Assembly (NCBI GenBank): GCA_963565915.1
Contig: OY751493.1
Location: 3,534,001 to 3,598,000, forward strand
Direction of reading: 5' to 3'
Length of the DNA stretch: 64,000 bases
Source: Entoloma clypeatum
Lineage: Eukaryota; Basidiomycota; Agaricomycetes; Agaricales; Entolomataceae
How positions within the stretch are numbered: position 1 is the first letter of the stretch; the number at the start of each line of letters is the position of its first letter. The translations under genes and the position numbers were made by a program. Shown here piece by piece: positions 10,661-22,483 of this stretch. The notes under the pieces are model-generated. The model was not told where the DNA came from, did no database searches, and saw only the letters and a list, made by a program, of their open reading frames with translations.

Positions 10661-13109
10661 TCAAAACCCAGCAGCCTCTAATCCTTTTCGGATATCAGCA
10701 TGGGCCATCTCTGTGTGTTGCACTTCCTGACTTCGCGACCAAAACCAATTGTGGTCTTTCCAGCCCTCTTCCAGATCACGAAGGTGTTTTGTGACAAATC
10801 CCATCGTCGACTCGCTCTCAGCAATGTCATACGGTCTCGATTGATAGCGTAGCATCGCGTTCACGATCTCACACCATCTCTGTCTCTTGAGAAAACATAT
10901 CCGCTCGCCCTCGTCAGTATACTGGTCGTGAATGTGAACGAGCTCCGTTAGGAACATGATTACAAAGGGGATACATGACCCCTCAACATCGCGGATGAGG
11001 TTTCGATAACCAGCAAAGTTCCCTGTGGGGTCATTATATCGGCTCAAAGCTTCGTAGGCCGTTTTTCGTCCAACATGCGCCCATGTCAGATGCAATCGTG
11101 TGATGACAGTACTGGAAAGCGCGGTGATAATAGCGCTCATTGAGGCAAAGTTATTTAGACCTTTACATTTCTGTTACAATGTGTAAGAAAGCATTCTGAT
11201 TCAATGAGTTATCGAGCTTACCTCGGCGACCTTTATCCAAAATTCGATAGTATCTGCGCGCTTTCCGAGTGCATCATGTTCGAGGACGCTGATTTTGACC
11301 CAAAACACAAGTTTATCGTGCGTGCTGCAGAAGGCAGACAAGGCGCCCACGTTTTGCTTCCCAGTCGCATGCCGTAGACACTCGTTCGGGGTGACCCGGT
11401 TATATCGTTGAAACTCCAGCAGGGTGATTTGCTCCGCGACATCAACCGGGTCGAGTTTCACTAGTTCCTTCTTGTTTGTTTTTGATTTCTTGGCTTTCCG
11501 AGGGGTTACAACAGTAACCGTGCTCGTAGGAATGGTAGGTGTCGTGAATGTCTGCGATGAAAAAGGGATTAAATTGTGAGGCAGCGGCGGAATGTTGAAA
11601 CTTACCAAACGCTGGATCGACTTTGTAAGGAGCCTCGCCATAGAGGCCAGAGGTGGCGACATAATAGCACGGAGAAACTCAGTGAGTTGGTTAGCAATAT
11701 GAGGCTCTTCATCCAACAATCGGTAATCTTCTAGCCACATCGTAAAGATCATCAACACGCGTCGTTGGGCGATCGTATGTCGGGTTTTCCATCCGTCAAG
11801 GGCGCAGGGTGTTTCATCAGGTGGTTCCATCCGATAAATTTCTACAAGCCTGTTGAAGAGGGCATCGGCGGTCATGAACGTGCGGAACGTCACCAAGAAC
11901 GTGCTGCGAAACACTGTTTCTTTTTCCATCTCTGCACTCGCGGCTTGATCAGTCGAGAAACGCGGAGAAGATACGGTTAGTAGCTCACTTAAAGAGTCGA
12001 GATCAGGATTGTCGGACGTGAGTTTTTCAATGAATGCGTCCATCGTCCCGTAGATAACTTGACCGTCAGGGTCAACAGCAAGCTTGGTGGACTGTGGAGG
12101 ACTTGGGCGAGGTCTCTCGGTAGATTGTTGGCGTTCGGCTTCCAGTGGTGTTGGTCGTGACTGCCTCTCGGAAGCAAAGCCCTTGGAAAGACCGGCGAAG
12201 CTAGCCGCCTCATGCAGCGTCCGCAAACGCGAAGGCCGACGCCTAACAGCTGAGTTTGGCAAAGTCCCAGCACGATTGCGGGTTTGTGGGACATCTTCAT
12301 CACTCGAGGCTGGCGGAAAGGCAGCTGATTTGTGAGCGGGGGCGAGGGTAGGTGAAAGGAACTCTCGAGAGGATTTCCTATTTCGGAAAATATGGCGATA
12401 TCGAGGGTCGGAATGTGGGCTAGAATGTGAGGTTTCTTGAGCTTTGGAAAGGGCCATATGAGGGGACGATGTCCGCTGTTGGGCATTATGATTTACACAA
12501 TTTTGACACAAGGGCTATGAGAATCAGGCTTACTCTTTCGCGATCATCCAGTCGTCTTCGAACTGGATTGGGAGAAGCAACACTGGGTTCTGGGGGTTCG
12601 TAGAGAGAGGATGCCGTCGATTGAGTGGGTGCGGACGTATACAACTGCTCAGCATTGTACTCGTATCCACGTAACTCCTTCCTGGTGTGTCGGAGCCTTT
12701 CTGCCATCTCGTCTGAAAGGGTATTCACGAAAGCCTCGGGTATCCAACCAATCTGGTCTCCGTCGTTCCGTATTGCCGCCCACCATCCAGATTCCTCTTT
12801 CTTAACGATGTCTAGGATTTCATGCTTGCAGAAGGAGAGGTGGTCTGGATCATCAGAGCCAAAATCGTACATGCAAAGGACAGAACATAGGGTTGAAGAA
12901 GCGATGGACGTTCTGTCGGGGGTCCTGAGCGGTGAGGTGGAGAGAGGAGACGAGGCTGAGAAGGGGTCAATACGCAGATGTGGCAGCTGTTGGCGAGCAG
13001 TGTATGGTGGCAGAGCCTCCATAAATTGAAGGGAATTCGACGACACGGCTTGAGCACAACCGCGACTAGGGACTCCCTTGTCGTAATCACACTGCCGTCT
13101 CGGTACCAT
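10661..13109 (-). CDS. SH3-containing Ras guanine-nucleotide exchange factor (Cdc25/Ste6 type)
   Basis: Exons 13109-12534, 12475-11606, 11551-11222 and 11170-10661 join in frame to about 761 aa. The order is an SH3 domain (about residues 75-135; LCMYDFGSDDPDHLSF, then GWWAAIRN and GWIPEAFV), a disordered Ser/Pro-rich linker, a RasGEF_N domain (FRSTFLVTFRTFMTADALF) and the catalytic RasGEF/CDC25 domain (DVAEQITLLEF through NFAGYRNLIRD, PFVIMFLTEL and the C-terminal helix). This is the layout of fungal Cdc25 proteins that activate Ras upstream of cAMP/PKA or MAPK pathways. The second intron is exactly 54 nt with no in-frame stop, so retention would give an 18-residue insertion. Convergent with Rab5. 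Confidence 0.9.
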
Positions 13110-13204
13110 TAAACTTGATGAACATTATATATTGTTGAGTCACCAAAGATCTCCCTCCCAACCGATGTTATTTATTTCCCTAACCATCATAAACATGATT
13201 AAAG

Positions 13205-15151
13205 TCACAACAGTCTATGATCCCGTAGAACCCATGCCGTGGCGCATAGCCCCATAGTATACCCGCCAAGGATAGTCATCGCCGAGAGATCCGAAGTATA
13301 CATTGTTGGGATAGCAAGATTGACCATTCCTGTGGCTAGATTGGCCTGGAAAGGAAGGTTATACAACCACAGCCGTCGACGGAGAAACAGCAGAATACGT
13401 ACCACGAGGAAGAGGGCTAGCCCGTTCTTGTTAATTGCTTCAAGCAACAAAGGCAGCTGCTCCTGCTCTTCTTGGCCCCCCAATTGTCCCGTCATCGCGT
13501 CGGGAACTTTTAGCTTGGACCTCTGCGAATACACGGATCTCGAAGGGAAAAATACAAGATCAAGCAAGAGGTATCCCAAGATAAAACTTGTATTGAAAGC
13601 AGCCACCCAGAATATATATGGGATGTTCACCTTTTAGCAATGAGAATAATGTCTGGAAGAAGAGGTGTCAAAAATGTATACCATCCGACGAGATACACCG
13701 TCACCGCCGATTCCAAGTAACCTGCTGATACCAAGAAGGAACCACCATACGACTGAGTAGGAAAATAACTCAATCGCCGTCTTGTCATTTTGTCGTGGAG
13801 CTCTAAGGTTAGCTCCCCTGCTTGTGACCTTGAGCTGATTGTTCTTGCGTGGCTGTCCTTGTCCTTTGAGAACTCTGCTGAAATATTTTGGTGAAGGGGG
13901 AAGAATCAATGCCCCTGCAGAGAGACCTAGAAGGTGCACAGCCAAGTAACCTGTTAAATGAGGGATGAACAGTTGAGTTGGGAAGATGGGTATGAAAATG
14001 GATACCTGTAAGAGATATAAGACCTTCTTTATTCGCGCTGATCAATGTTGTTCTAGGAGCATAAAAGATATACTCCTGCATGCCGAAGTAGGAAAGAGTC
14101 ATCTGTTGAACTGGGGGTGCGACAATCCTCAGACCGCTCCTGGAAAAGGGGACACTATACGTACCTACTGCTACCATTACGCCGACGAGGCCGATTGGAA
14201 CGCGTTTGATGATAGCATGTAAGGCGACTTGCATAATTGGCAAAAAGGCAAGCGTTATGAAAAAGTTCCAGTGGGTTCCATATTCCGATGCGTGTTCCTA
14301 ATCACGATCATCCGTCAAAGATATCCATGATTGTGGAGGATAATAGAGTACAGGATAGTCCGTGCCCTTGACGAGGACGACGCGAACAAAACCAATCAAC
14401 ATAATCGGGAGGCCCTTGCGCATGTTAGCGAGTACTTTCGGCGCAAAGGGCTTTGAAAGGTAGGAAGGGTCTTTGAGCAAAGGAATTGCAGAAACGATGC
14501 CTTGAGAGAAAACAAAGGATCCGACCCCGAGATCCATCTTTTCCCAAGAGCATCGAGTCAGGATAAGTTGGAGCCAGGCATAAGGGGGAATAAAGTACCA
14601 GAGAAACGCCGAAAGTCTCGCATTTTGCAAGAGAACGAGGGAATACTGGAAAGTCCACGGCCAGGATAGCCAAAAATGTCATGAGCAGCATGTGCGCTCG
14701 GTATACAGTCAAAAACGGTAACGGTGCGACTCGGTGTATATCCTCGGAAGTTGATGCTGGTGGTCTAGTAGGACGAAGATTGGGAGACATGAGAAGTGGA
14801 GAGGGTAGTGGAGTTCCCAACTGTTTACGAGGGACCAGAAGGATGATGCCGGTGGGGATCAGCAAAAGTATGAGCAGAAGCCCGGGATTATTGGCGAAGA
14901 CAGTGATTGAGAGAAGAAGCGGGAGAACAAGAGTTATGCATGCAATCGGAAAAGGTATGGAGGAAGCGGGCGATCGGGTGAGGAGGGAGAAGTACAACAG
15001 GACGGTGGCCTAGAGAGGGTTATTTAGCAATTCGTCTTAATGACCCAAAGGAACGCACAAGAGCCACGGATGATACGAGATTGACATGAGCGATGGTCGA
15101 GCCCGTCGTGTCCGAGACGAACAACTCCTTGGCCTTCTTGTAGTCGTTCAT
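13205..15151 (-). CDS. GWT1: GPI-anchored wall transfer protein 1 (glucosaminyl-PI inositol acyltransferase)
   Basis: Eight exons (15151-15059, 15009-14599, 14537-14352, 14297-14165, 14110-14006, 13950-13682, 13630-13403, 13345-13205) join in frame to about 521 aa. Gwt1 acylates inositol of GlcN-PI in the ER during GPI-anchor synthesis. The N terminus MNDYKKAKELFVSDTTGSTI is the conserved luminal start, followed by many hydrophobic membrane segments. Diagnostic stretches include MDLGVGSFVFSQG, YGTHWNFFITLAFLP, LISANKEGLISL, IPYIFWVAAFN and LLLEAINKNGLALFL. The family is the target of the antifungal manogepix. Only about 60 bp separate its start from that of IST1 on the other strand, implying a shared promoter. 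Confidence 0.92.
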
Positions 15152-15211
15152 AACGAATACAATAGTTGCAGGTTTGTAACCAAACCACCACCTCGCGCAC
15201 AGTACTTCAGC

Positions 15212-16468
15212 ATGTCACTTTGGAATGCTCCCAAGGCAAAGGTACAAATAGCACACCAATCGCATCTCAAGGCTCAATATTATCTCCAGGTTCAACTTCG
15301 GTAGATAAGGTCACAACTTTTGGTCCATTCCACAAGTCCGACGCCTTCTCTTTCGTGACCCAGCCTTTCGGTGCAGCGGTTGAAAACCCTTCAACAGAAG
15401 AAGGAAGCACAGGCTAAAGCTTCCAGACGCGAAATTGCGACACTCATCGAACGAGGAAAGCTCGAAACCGCCAGAATCAAGGTTGAATCACGTATGTGTA
15501 CCATCAAACTCGGAAGATTGAATCGTTGCGTTACGTCTTTTCAGTCATCAATGAAGATGTATATGTGGAACTCCTCGAGCTTCTCGAACTTTATTGCGAA
15601 CTGTTGCTTGCGAGGTTTGGACTCCTTGATCAAAAGTGAGAGCGGTGGCAATGAGTGCGACAACCGCCAACTAACCGATTTGTGAAGCACTCGGGAACCA
15701 GATCTAGGTAAGCCTGACAAACTGTCCCGAACGCACGTCCTTGGCATCGTAACTATGCTCTTGATAGGCGTCAAAGAGAGTGTGTGCAGTATAGTACATG
15801 CTGCACCGCGCACTGAACTCAAAGGTAAGTTGTCGCCGCTTTCTGCCCCTCGTCACTTCAAATTAGAACTTGACTTGCCTTCAGAGCTTCATACCCTGCG
15901 AGATATTCTAATGCATAAATATGGACGCGAATTCTCCGTCGCTGTGATGGAAAACCGTGAATCCTGCGTCAGTGACCGGGTAAGCCCCCTCCCTCCCTTA
16001 ACACTCATGACCCAGTGTTGTTATAAACTTATAAATAAAGGTCACCCGGAAATTGAACTTGACTACGCCATCATCGGACCTTGTCGATGCCTACCTCGCA
16101 GAAATTGCGAAGGCTTACGGCGTCAAATGGAAGCCTCCCATAAAAGATACTCAGGAAAACGAGCTGGAAGAAACAACTCCCGTAAGTTCGTGCTCGACGC
16201 ACCTAACACAACCCACCGATCGATGATTTCCAATCGCTAGGCATCCGTAGTTGACCCCGACAACGAAGAAAGTGACGTAAAACACGAGCTCGTTTTGAAG
16301 GCTCCGACCAGTGGTCCCAAATTCAAAGACGATCTGCTCAGGAAGAATGACATATCGAAGCCACCCCAATACACAATCCTTGATGGTCGGTCATCACCTG
16401 CTCAGCAACCTGTCGAGGATGATTTTGAAGCTCTCACGAAACGATTTGCTGCGCTCAAGAAACGCTGA
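15212..16468 (+). CDS. IST1: IST1-like ESCRT-III-associated protein with C-terminal MIM
   Basis: Exons 15212-15241, 15290-15300, 15364-15491, 15545-15635, 15688-15707, 15768-15824, 15885-15979, 16041-16181 and 16241-16468 join in frame to about 266 aa. Ist1 regulates Vps4 and Did2 in multivesicular-body sorting and in cytokinesis. The Ist1 domain is clear: LQQKKEAQAKASRREIA, then ARIKVES, NEDVYVELLELLELYCELLLARFGL, and HTLRDILMHKYGREF. The extreme C terminus FEALTKRFAALKKR fits a MIT-interacting motif. Two exons are tiny: 11 nt (15290-15300) and 20 nt (15688-15707). Both are needed to keep frame and restore family residues. Confidence 0.9.
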
Positions 16469-17085
16469 TTGCACGACAGACTTCTTAGATATTTTGCCGT
16501 CTTCAGTACACCCCAGTGTTGAGATGAATTACATGCCCGATTCATCTTGCTGAACTCAGAGCATGTGCATACTATCGTCAACCAGTAGTTCGCATCCACC
16601 ACTGGTTCGCGTTGGCTCAATATCTCAGGTATCCCTCCACCGGTCGCTCTCGGATTTTGACCTAGTCTTATATACCTATGACGGAGTACATTCCGTTGAT
16701 AACATATTCCAAAGTTTGAGGATGAGAAGTCGGCCCATTTTGGTGAGTTGTCACGCCCACCAGCCCACGTCGGACTTCGAGTGATCTGTTATTACGTTAT
16801 CGTCCAAGTTCGCTTGAGGCGACGCGAAGGTGTCAACTGAAAGGGGAAGAACGATCAACCCCAGTCTATGTTAGAGTATGTTCATGCCAAGATGTATATA
16901 AAATATTTCGTGTCTAAAGTTACGAGAATATTTAAGATGCGAGGAGAGAGTAAGGCATAGGAGAGAATGGGTGACACCCCGAAGGGGTCCGACAAATCAA
17001 GATACTAGGGGGACGAGGTGAGCAGCTCCCCGAAACTGTAGGAACAGGGTGACGCATGAAGCTAGCCTCGTTCCCCTGTCATTAG
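16469..17085. other. Gap between IST1 and the retroelement; no gene seen
   Basis: The left part is IST1 downstream sequence. From about 16900 the sequence is probably the 3' non-coding end of the tyrosine-recombinase retroelement; it includes a perfect hairpin ACCCC-gaa-GGGGT at 16976-16988. I could not find the paired split repeat that would fix the element's terminus. Confidence 0.4.
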
Positions 17086-18260
17086 TCATCCTGTAGCCTG
17101 CAACGCCTCTGGTACGACACGAGATGGGGAAGTGACAGTGAACCGAGTCAGTTCCCTTGCGACGTGGTCTACGTGTTGTAGATGAAGAGCAAGAATGTCG
17201 GCATGGCGTCTCAGATACTTGGAAAAGGCTTCGCTTTTCCAGCGTCCCTTGTGTTTGACTGCTTCGAATGTCGAACCTTGGAGGAGAAGCTCAAGGACTG
17301 AGCCGATGTGAATGCAATGCCCTTGGATGGGGGCCCAGCCTAGCTCTTTGAGAATCATGTTTACCCTTTTGACGAAAGCATATTTGGTGAGCGCGACATG
17401 GCATCTACGTTTCTTGTGGTTAGATAGATAAGAGAAAAGAGGGAGGTTTGGGGGAGGAAAGTTGATGTTGAAATGATTATTGAGAGCCGAAAGTGGATCA
17501 GCATCGTCCCCGTCTCGGGGAGACCAGAAAACATCTTCGCCTGTGGGTGTTGCCTTAGTCCAGGGGAGATGGAAGACATATTGCGGAATGTCATGACGGT
17601 CTGAAGTTCGAAATTCGGCTTGCGATCTTTTGACATGAATGTTAGGATCAAATTTGTCCCGGTTCTTGACCGTGAATTCACCAAGTCATGAGGAACACCA
17701 AAAGGTGGTGGTGAGACATGCAAAGACTGCGGCGTCAAGAGGATCGTTCAGGTCTAACTTGAGCTTGATGGCTCGAATGGTGCTGATAAGAAGTGGGTCT
17801 CGTTTGTTGCGCTTGGATTCTGGGGGCGCAAGTTTTGCGGCACCTCTCAAGATGGTCTGCATGGTGCTGTGATCGACGGTAAAAGGTAGGCCATGGATGA
17901 TGTGCCATGCCCGCACACCCGATAAGTAGCTGCCGATTGTAGTCTCCGCGTAGTATCCTGCAAGGGTTGCTGCAAAGAGCTCGATGAGTTGGCGTGATGC
18001 TGGTGCTCTTTGAGGTTCGGGAATCTGTAGATGGTCGCAATAGAGGTGAAAGGCAGCCAGTCCAGTGCTATAACCTTCAATAGTTCCTGGGGCCCACAAT
18101 GCTTTTAAAACATCCTCAAGTTTGTCGATGAGAGCTTGGGGAGGGTCAAAGCCTGATTCCACATGCATGGCGCGAGAGGTGACAGGTCTCCAGACTAGGA
18201 ATCGAGTTTTTGCTGGGCAAGGGGGCCGTAGAGGAAGAGAGGCAGATGCAGCTGCAAGGG
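17086..18260 (-). pseudogene. Tyrosine recombinase of YR retroelement, inactivated
   Basis: The N-terminal core-binding part (FDPPQALIDKLEDVLKALW, GTIEGYSTGLAAFHLYC, YLSGVRAWHIIHGLP) and the catalytic part (CLTTTFW, LGEFTVKNRDKFDP, VKHKGRWKSEAFSKYLRR) match DIRS/Ngaro recombinases of agaricomycetes. One in-frame TGA follows CLTTTFWCSS where Arg is expected. The catalytic box usually reading GHxFRIG is GHCIHIG, so the second catalytic Arg is His. The likely nucleophile Tyr (KYLRR) remains. Both changes fit CpG transitions. An open frame extends upstream over the RNase H region but is probably a shadow there. Confidence 0.75.
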
Positions 18261-18271
18261 GGGAAGGACTG

Positions 18272-20245
18272 TTAGGGGTGGGTGTGGATGTTCCGATCAT
18301 CGATAGGGCTCGTATCAGTTTTGGCGGCTGAAAGGCGTTCGAGGAGGTGAGCCTCATCACCGAGGATGACTTCTCTATAAGAAAGTCGGGTGCTCCAGTT
18401 GATCTGCTTGGGGTAGTTGCGGGTCGCTCGTTTGTCCATGCCGCTCGAAAGGAGAGTAGTGCATCCGATGTTAGAGAGGAAGATGGCTGCTTCTGGTGGG
18501 ATCGGGATGAGGGGAAGTATTCGGTGAAGTTCAGGGAAGATGCCCCGGGATGGTCCGTCGGCTGGATTCTGTTCAGATTCGACATAACGGGTGTGGAATC
18601 TGACGCCCAGCTCTTCCTCCAGTCTGTGGATGCGGCGAAAGACGGCGTTGATCGCCCGACTTCTGCTCCTGCCAACCCACCATCCCTCGACGACGCCAGT
18701 GTTGTCGCCATGAAGTAAGAACTGTTGGATTTCCAGGTAAAGTCGTGTAACAGCGATGGCAAGAAGCTCGAAGCCAATGGCTTCAGCCCATCCGATATCA
18801 CGCTCGTTGCATTCCCAGCCCTGGACCAGAGTCCAAGCTCGCCATTGGTTCCCAATGGTGATGCCGACTCCTGTGGAGGAGCTGGCATTGGAAAAGGCTT
18901 TGACGTCGAGGATTTCAATTGGGCGAGGGATGGAACGAGAGGGGGGTAGCCCTGATAACCTGTCCGTCCACCATGAAAGGTCTGCAGGAACGGCACGAGG
19001 CGGGGTGCGTGGGAGAAAAGGGTTGTCCCTGAATAATGAAAACATTGTTTCCATGCCTGTCAAATAAGCGCGGCCTTGAGGCAGGACATTGGATGAGTGC
19101 ATCAACTTGCCATATAATTTTTGTAACTCCTCAAGAGTGTGGGTCCACTTTGCTAGCCAGTCGTGGAGAGCTGACTTGTATTTCTCGATCTTCCTCTCTG
19201 TGAGGGAAACTGTCTTCTCGATGAGGTTCCATTGAAAGCCTAAGAACTCGACCATGGTGTTGAAAGGTTGATCTTTTGATAGTTGCCAAGGTATACCCAG
19301 GACGTGTGAGATGTCATCAATGTCTTGGAGGGTGTATGCATGTTGCTGTGAAGATTCACGATCGGGGAAGTTCTTGATGGGGAAGTACATGTCCTCCTGC
19401 CATTCTTCGATGAATCCTGATGGCCACGTGTTGCCTTTGTACCAGATTCGGCCACCTTTCTGATGTTTGCCTCCATTGTCAGTGATCGATTGACAGCGGC
19501 TCCCACGAAACGTGTTGTAGCGTTCGATTTCATGCCTTGGTAATCTGAAGAAAATATGGTCGTCAACCCACTTAGCAATGGGGCCAATACCCTTGGCCCT
19601 CATGATATCTGCACCTGCGTCTCCGACTGAGCCGTAAATTCCTGCTGATGAAGCAAGTCCAAAACAGCAAGCCGTGTCAACTGCAAACTGGTTTTCGTTG
19701 GATAGACGTATCACAAGGGCCGGCCACTGGGTTGGGGTGATGGGGATGGTTCTGTAGGCTTCAGCTACATCACGGATGGCTGCTTCTGTGCCTGCAGGGA
19801 GAGACGCGATAATCGCGCAAATTGTGTTGAAGGTTCCCCAGGTGCAGGGAAAGGTCTCGGTATTGATCAGTTGGTTGACTGATGGTCGCGCAGGGTTGTT
19901 GTGTGGATGTGATAGGTTTTGGATAATGCGAAATTTGTTTGGCTGGGCAGGTTTTGGGATAATCGAGATGGGCGACGATTGAAACGGCCCGATCTCCATT
20001 TCGAGTTCGTCCTTCGTGAAGGGTCCAATGTACCTTTGTTTTTCAAACTCAGCAGAAACCATTTCATTGAATAATTGTGTATGCGAGAGGATGGAGGCGT
20101 GGTTGGGCGGGGTGTAGGTACAAGTAACTGGCTGTATACCTGCATTGAAGCCGTGAATTAGACTATGAGGTAAGTTAGGGTAACGAATGATTAGTTCAGT
20201 GTCTAGAAGTGCCCGATGCCATGCATCCGGATGGTAAGGGGTCAG
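18272..20245 (-). CDS. Reverse transcriptase-RNase H of YR retroelement, 5' end cut by transposon
   Basis: The RT domain has the fingers segment IGPFQSSPISIIPKP and FRIIQNLSHPH, and the catalytic box KWVDDHIFF (two Asp). An RNase H-like domain follows with ILDVKAFSNASSSTGVG, LLHGDNTGVVEGWW and YVESEQNPADGPSRG. The first internal Met lies at 20062, but the same frame runs back to the transposon junction at 20245 (TPYHPDAWHRALL and on). This segment is conserved in related elements, so the protein originally began farther upstream. The product would copy element RNA into DNA for integration by the recombinase. No stop inside the domain, but without its 5' part it is probably non-functional. Confidence 0.75.
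   Translation of the reverse strand: MTPYHPDAWHRALLDTELIIRYPNLPHSLIHGFNAGIQPVTCTYTPPNHASILSHTQLFNEMVSAEFEKQRYIGPFTKDELEMEIGPFQSSPISIIPKPAQPNKFRIIQNLSHPHNNPARPSVNQLINTETFPCTWGTFNTICAIIASLPAGTEAAIRDVAEAYRTIPITPTQWPALVIRLSNENQFAVDTACCFGLASSAGIYGSVGDAGADIMRAKGIGPIAKWVDDHIFFRLPRHEIERYNTFRGSRCQSITDNGGKHQKGGRIWYKGNTWPSGFIEEWQEDMYFPIKNFPDRESSQQHAYTLQDIDDISHVLGIPWQLSKDQPFNTMVEFLGFQWNLIEKTVSLTERKIEKYKSALHDWLAKWTHTLEELQKLYGKLMHSSNVLPQGRAYLTGMETMFSLFRDNPFLPRTPPRAVPADLSWWTDRLSGLPPSRSIPRPIEILDVKAFSNASSSTGVGITIGNQWRAWTLVQGWECNERDIGWAEAIGFELLAIAVTRLYLEIQQFLLHGDNTGVVEGWWVGRSRSRAINAVFRRIHRLEEELGVRFHTRYVESEQNPADGPSRGIFPELHRILPLIPIPPEAAIFLSNIGCTTLLSSGMDKRATRNYPKQINWSTRLSYREVILGDEAHLLERLSAAKTDTSPIDDRNIHTHP
20240..20245. 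repeat. 6-bp target-site duplication, left copy (GGTCAG)
   Basis: GGTCAG directly precedes the TATGGC terminus and is repeated at 26733-26738. Joining the flanks through one copy restores the reading frame that continues into the RT of the host retroelement. Confidence 0.75.
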
Positions 20246-20595
20246 TATGGCAACAAAACCTGGACAGCTTAGTTTTACTGATGGCCGGACTCATAAGCCG
20301 AGATCGGATATCACAGATTGATGATTGATGGACCCTGCAATCCAAACAATGGCACGAGGCTGGATCGCGACTGGAACCCAAATTCGTCGCGACCGCTGTC
20401 AACTGGTGGAAGCCCCGCGCTCGTAAGCCTAGCTCACACCCATACCAGCTCAACTCAGTCATTTTACTGTCCATCTATCATTGCCCGAATTTCGAGTCAG
20501 CCACTACTTTTTATGTCAGGTGAGGTCAAGAAAATTGCATGTTATGGTTCATTTTGCAACGTGATCAAGAACAGGTATGGCACGGTCCACGTCTG
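20246..20595 (+). repeat. Left terminal inverted repeat of integrase/alpha-kinase transposon
   Basis: 350 bp, inverted copy at 26383-26732 with no net length change. It includes an ATG followed by SGEVKKIA near its inner end, so both TIRs carry the same putative 5' exon facing inward. Confidence 0.9.
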
Positions 20596-20689
20596 TGCGG
20601 CCAAAGCCAAGAAAGAATCAGCACAAGCCTCTCCGTAAGTGACTTTCAGCCAGGATTGAAGGTAGTACTCATGGACAGCAAACCTGTTT

Positions 20690-22316
20690 GTAGCACAACC
20701 AGTAGACCAATGTCACCACTGGGTGAAATACTATTTCCATCTTGGCTTCCCGGACCCGAAAGTTGCAGAACATGTCCTGGATCATTTCGATCATGAGAAA
20801 TATGGAATGAGGTGAGGGATTAATGACAAGAATATGAAGTATGCTGATATGAGACCCAGTGCAAAGTCTGTCTATCGCATTCGGCAAGATCTCGATTTAA
20901 GGGGGACAATACAAGAGGCGGCGACATTTGACACCATACAACCAATATATGATGTTATAAGGCCCCGTTTTCCAAAAATGGGTGCACGTTCAATGGTTGC
21001 AATGCTGCGCCAGGACTACAAGATCAAAGTCTCTGAGTATGTTTATTCTACTCGATTTCTGCTGTTTATTCATGATTTTAAATATAGACCATTGATGCTG
21101 AGCTTTTTTCGGGCTATTGAACCGAATGCCGTCGAAGCGCGCAAGAAGAATGCTTTCAAACGGCAACGCTTCTGGTCGGCTGGTGTAATGGAGATTTGGT
21201 CAATCGATCAACACGATAAATGGGGGCGATTCGGCCTATGGCCACATCTTGGGACTGACCCTTTCTCTGGGCGGTTTGCTTGGTTACGAGTTTGGTGGTG
21301 TAATAGAAATACGCAACTCTTAAACAAGTATTACCTTGATGCTGGTCGAGAAGTTGGCGGTATGTTATATTTTTGGCATTGTTCATAGCCTTTCTCATAG
21401 ATGTCTTTTTCCCTACGTCCCCAGGTATACCTCTCATCACGATGAGTGATCGAGGTCGGGAGAATAATGGTATCGCAAACCTACATACCACGATCCGCCA
21501 GCAGTTGGATCCATCACTTCGTGATACACGACAGCATCGTTTCTGTATTGATAAGAAGAACATCAAGGCCGAAATTGGATGGTCTCTTTTTCGCCGTCAG
21601 TTCACGCCTGGGTTTGAAGACATCCTCGATTACGGCGTGAACCAGGGCTTCTATGATCCTACTGATCCACTTGAGAAGTAATATACTTTTCCCTGATCAA
21701 TTTCGTGGCTCATGTGTGACATGTCTAGTCTTGTTTTTCGGTGGTTGGCCATACCATGGCTCCAGGCAGAGATTGACAAATGGGTTCAACGGTATAATTC
21801 GACCCCACGGCGTTCAAGCAAACATAAAGTTCTCCCGCAGGGTATACCTGATGTCATTCATGCAAAGCCAGAGAAGTACGATTCAAGCAATTTTAAGGTT
21901 CACTATCTCTATCTCAACAATTACGCACACTAACATATTCTACTTAGATCATAGTTACTCCAGAGCTCTTTGATGAGTACGAAAGAGAATGGGCACCACC
22001 TGATGATCCAGTTTTCCGGCTCACTCCTACGACATTTCATGTTCAAGCCTTGGCACATTACACCACAATGGGCTCACCTGCTGTTTCAGGTGGGACATTT
22101 TGGGAGATTTATTTGGCTCTTCTTGGTCACTTCCGTGATAATCCTGAGGATCCACAGATCATCGAAGACTTCCATTTGGCTAATATTGCTGCTGATGATG
22201 ATGTGGAGTTGATCCCAGGTCTCCGACCACTGAGAAATGGAGATGGTGCTGTTGGTGACATTGGAGCTGATGATATTGAGGAGTATGCTAATTTTACGGA
22301 TGAAGAAGACTCTTAA
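20690..22316 (+). CDS. DDE integrase/transposase (rve-like integrase core family)
   Basis: Several short exons read in one protein: a segment with HHWVKYYFHLGFPDPKVAEHVLDHFDHEKYGM, then SVYRIRQDLDLRG, a GARSMVAMLRQDYKIKVS helix-turn-helix-like part, and the catalytic core. Candidate catalytic acids are Asp in IWSIDQHDKW, Asp in TMSDRGREN, and Glu in KAEIGWSLFRRQF, followed by FTPGFEDILDYGVNQGFYDP. The C-terminal part runs to DDIEEYANFTDEEDS. Introns start near 20812, 21038, 21361, 21678 and 21898. Agaricomycete genomes carry many copies of this integrase-core family. The start is undetermined; 5' exons may lie in the TIR. No disabling stop was seen, so it could be active. Confidence 0.75.
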
Positions 22317-22483
22317 CAAGTGATCCACCCTAGTTGTTTAGACTTTCTGAATGTACTTCGACATCAATAGATCATTCCTGATTGAAATTACTGAGTCATT
22401 AATCACAAATCCACTCTGAACAAATATCGCTGGCAAAGTATTAGTGTCACGTCAACCTGTGGTTGCTTCTAGCCTTCTATCCT

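Noticed and set aside
17086..18260. Crypton (recombinase-only DNA transposon)
   Set aside because: The recombinase is directly preceded by an RT-RNase H and a Gag-like gene on the same strand, which defines a YR retroelement.
18260..18996. Upstream extension of the recombinase frame overlapping RNase H
   Set aside because: The RT-RNase H frame is clearly coding there (GDNTGVVEG, YVESEQNPADG); the overlapping frame has no family similarity before about 18260.
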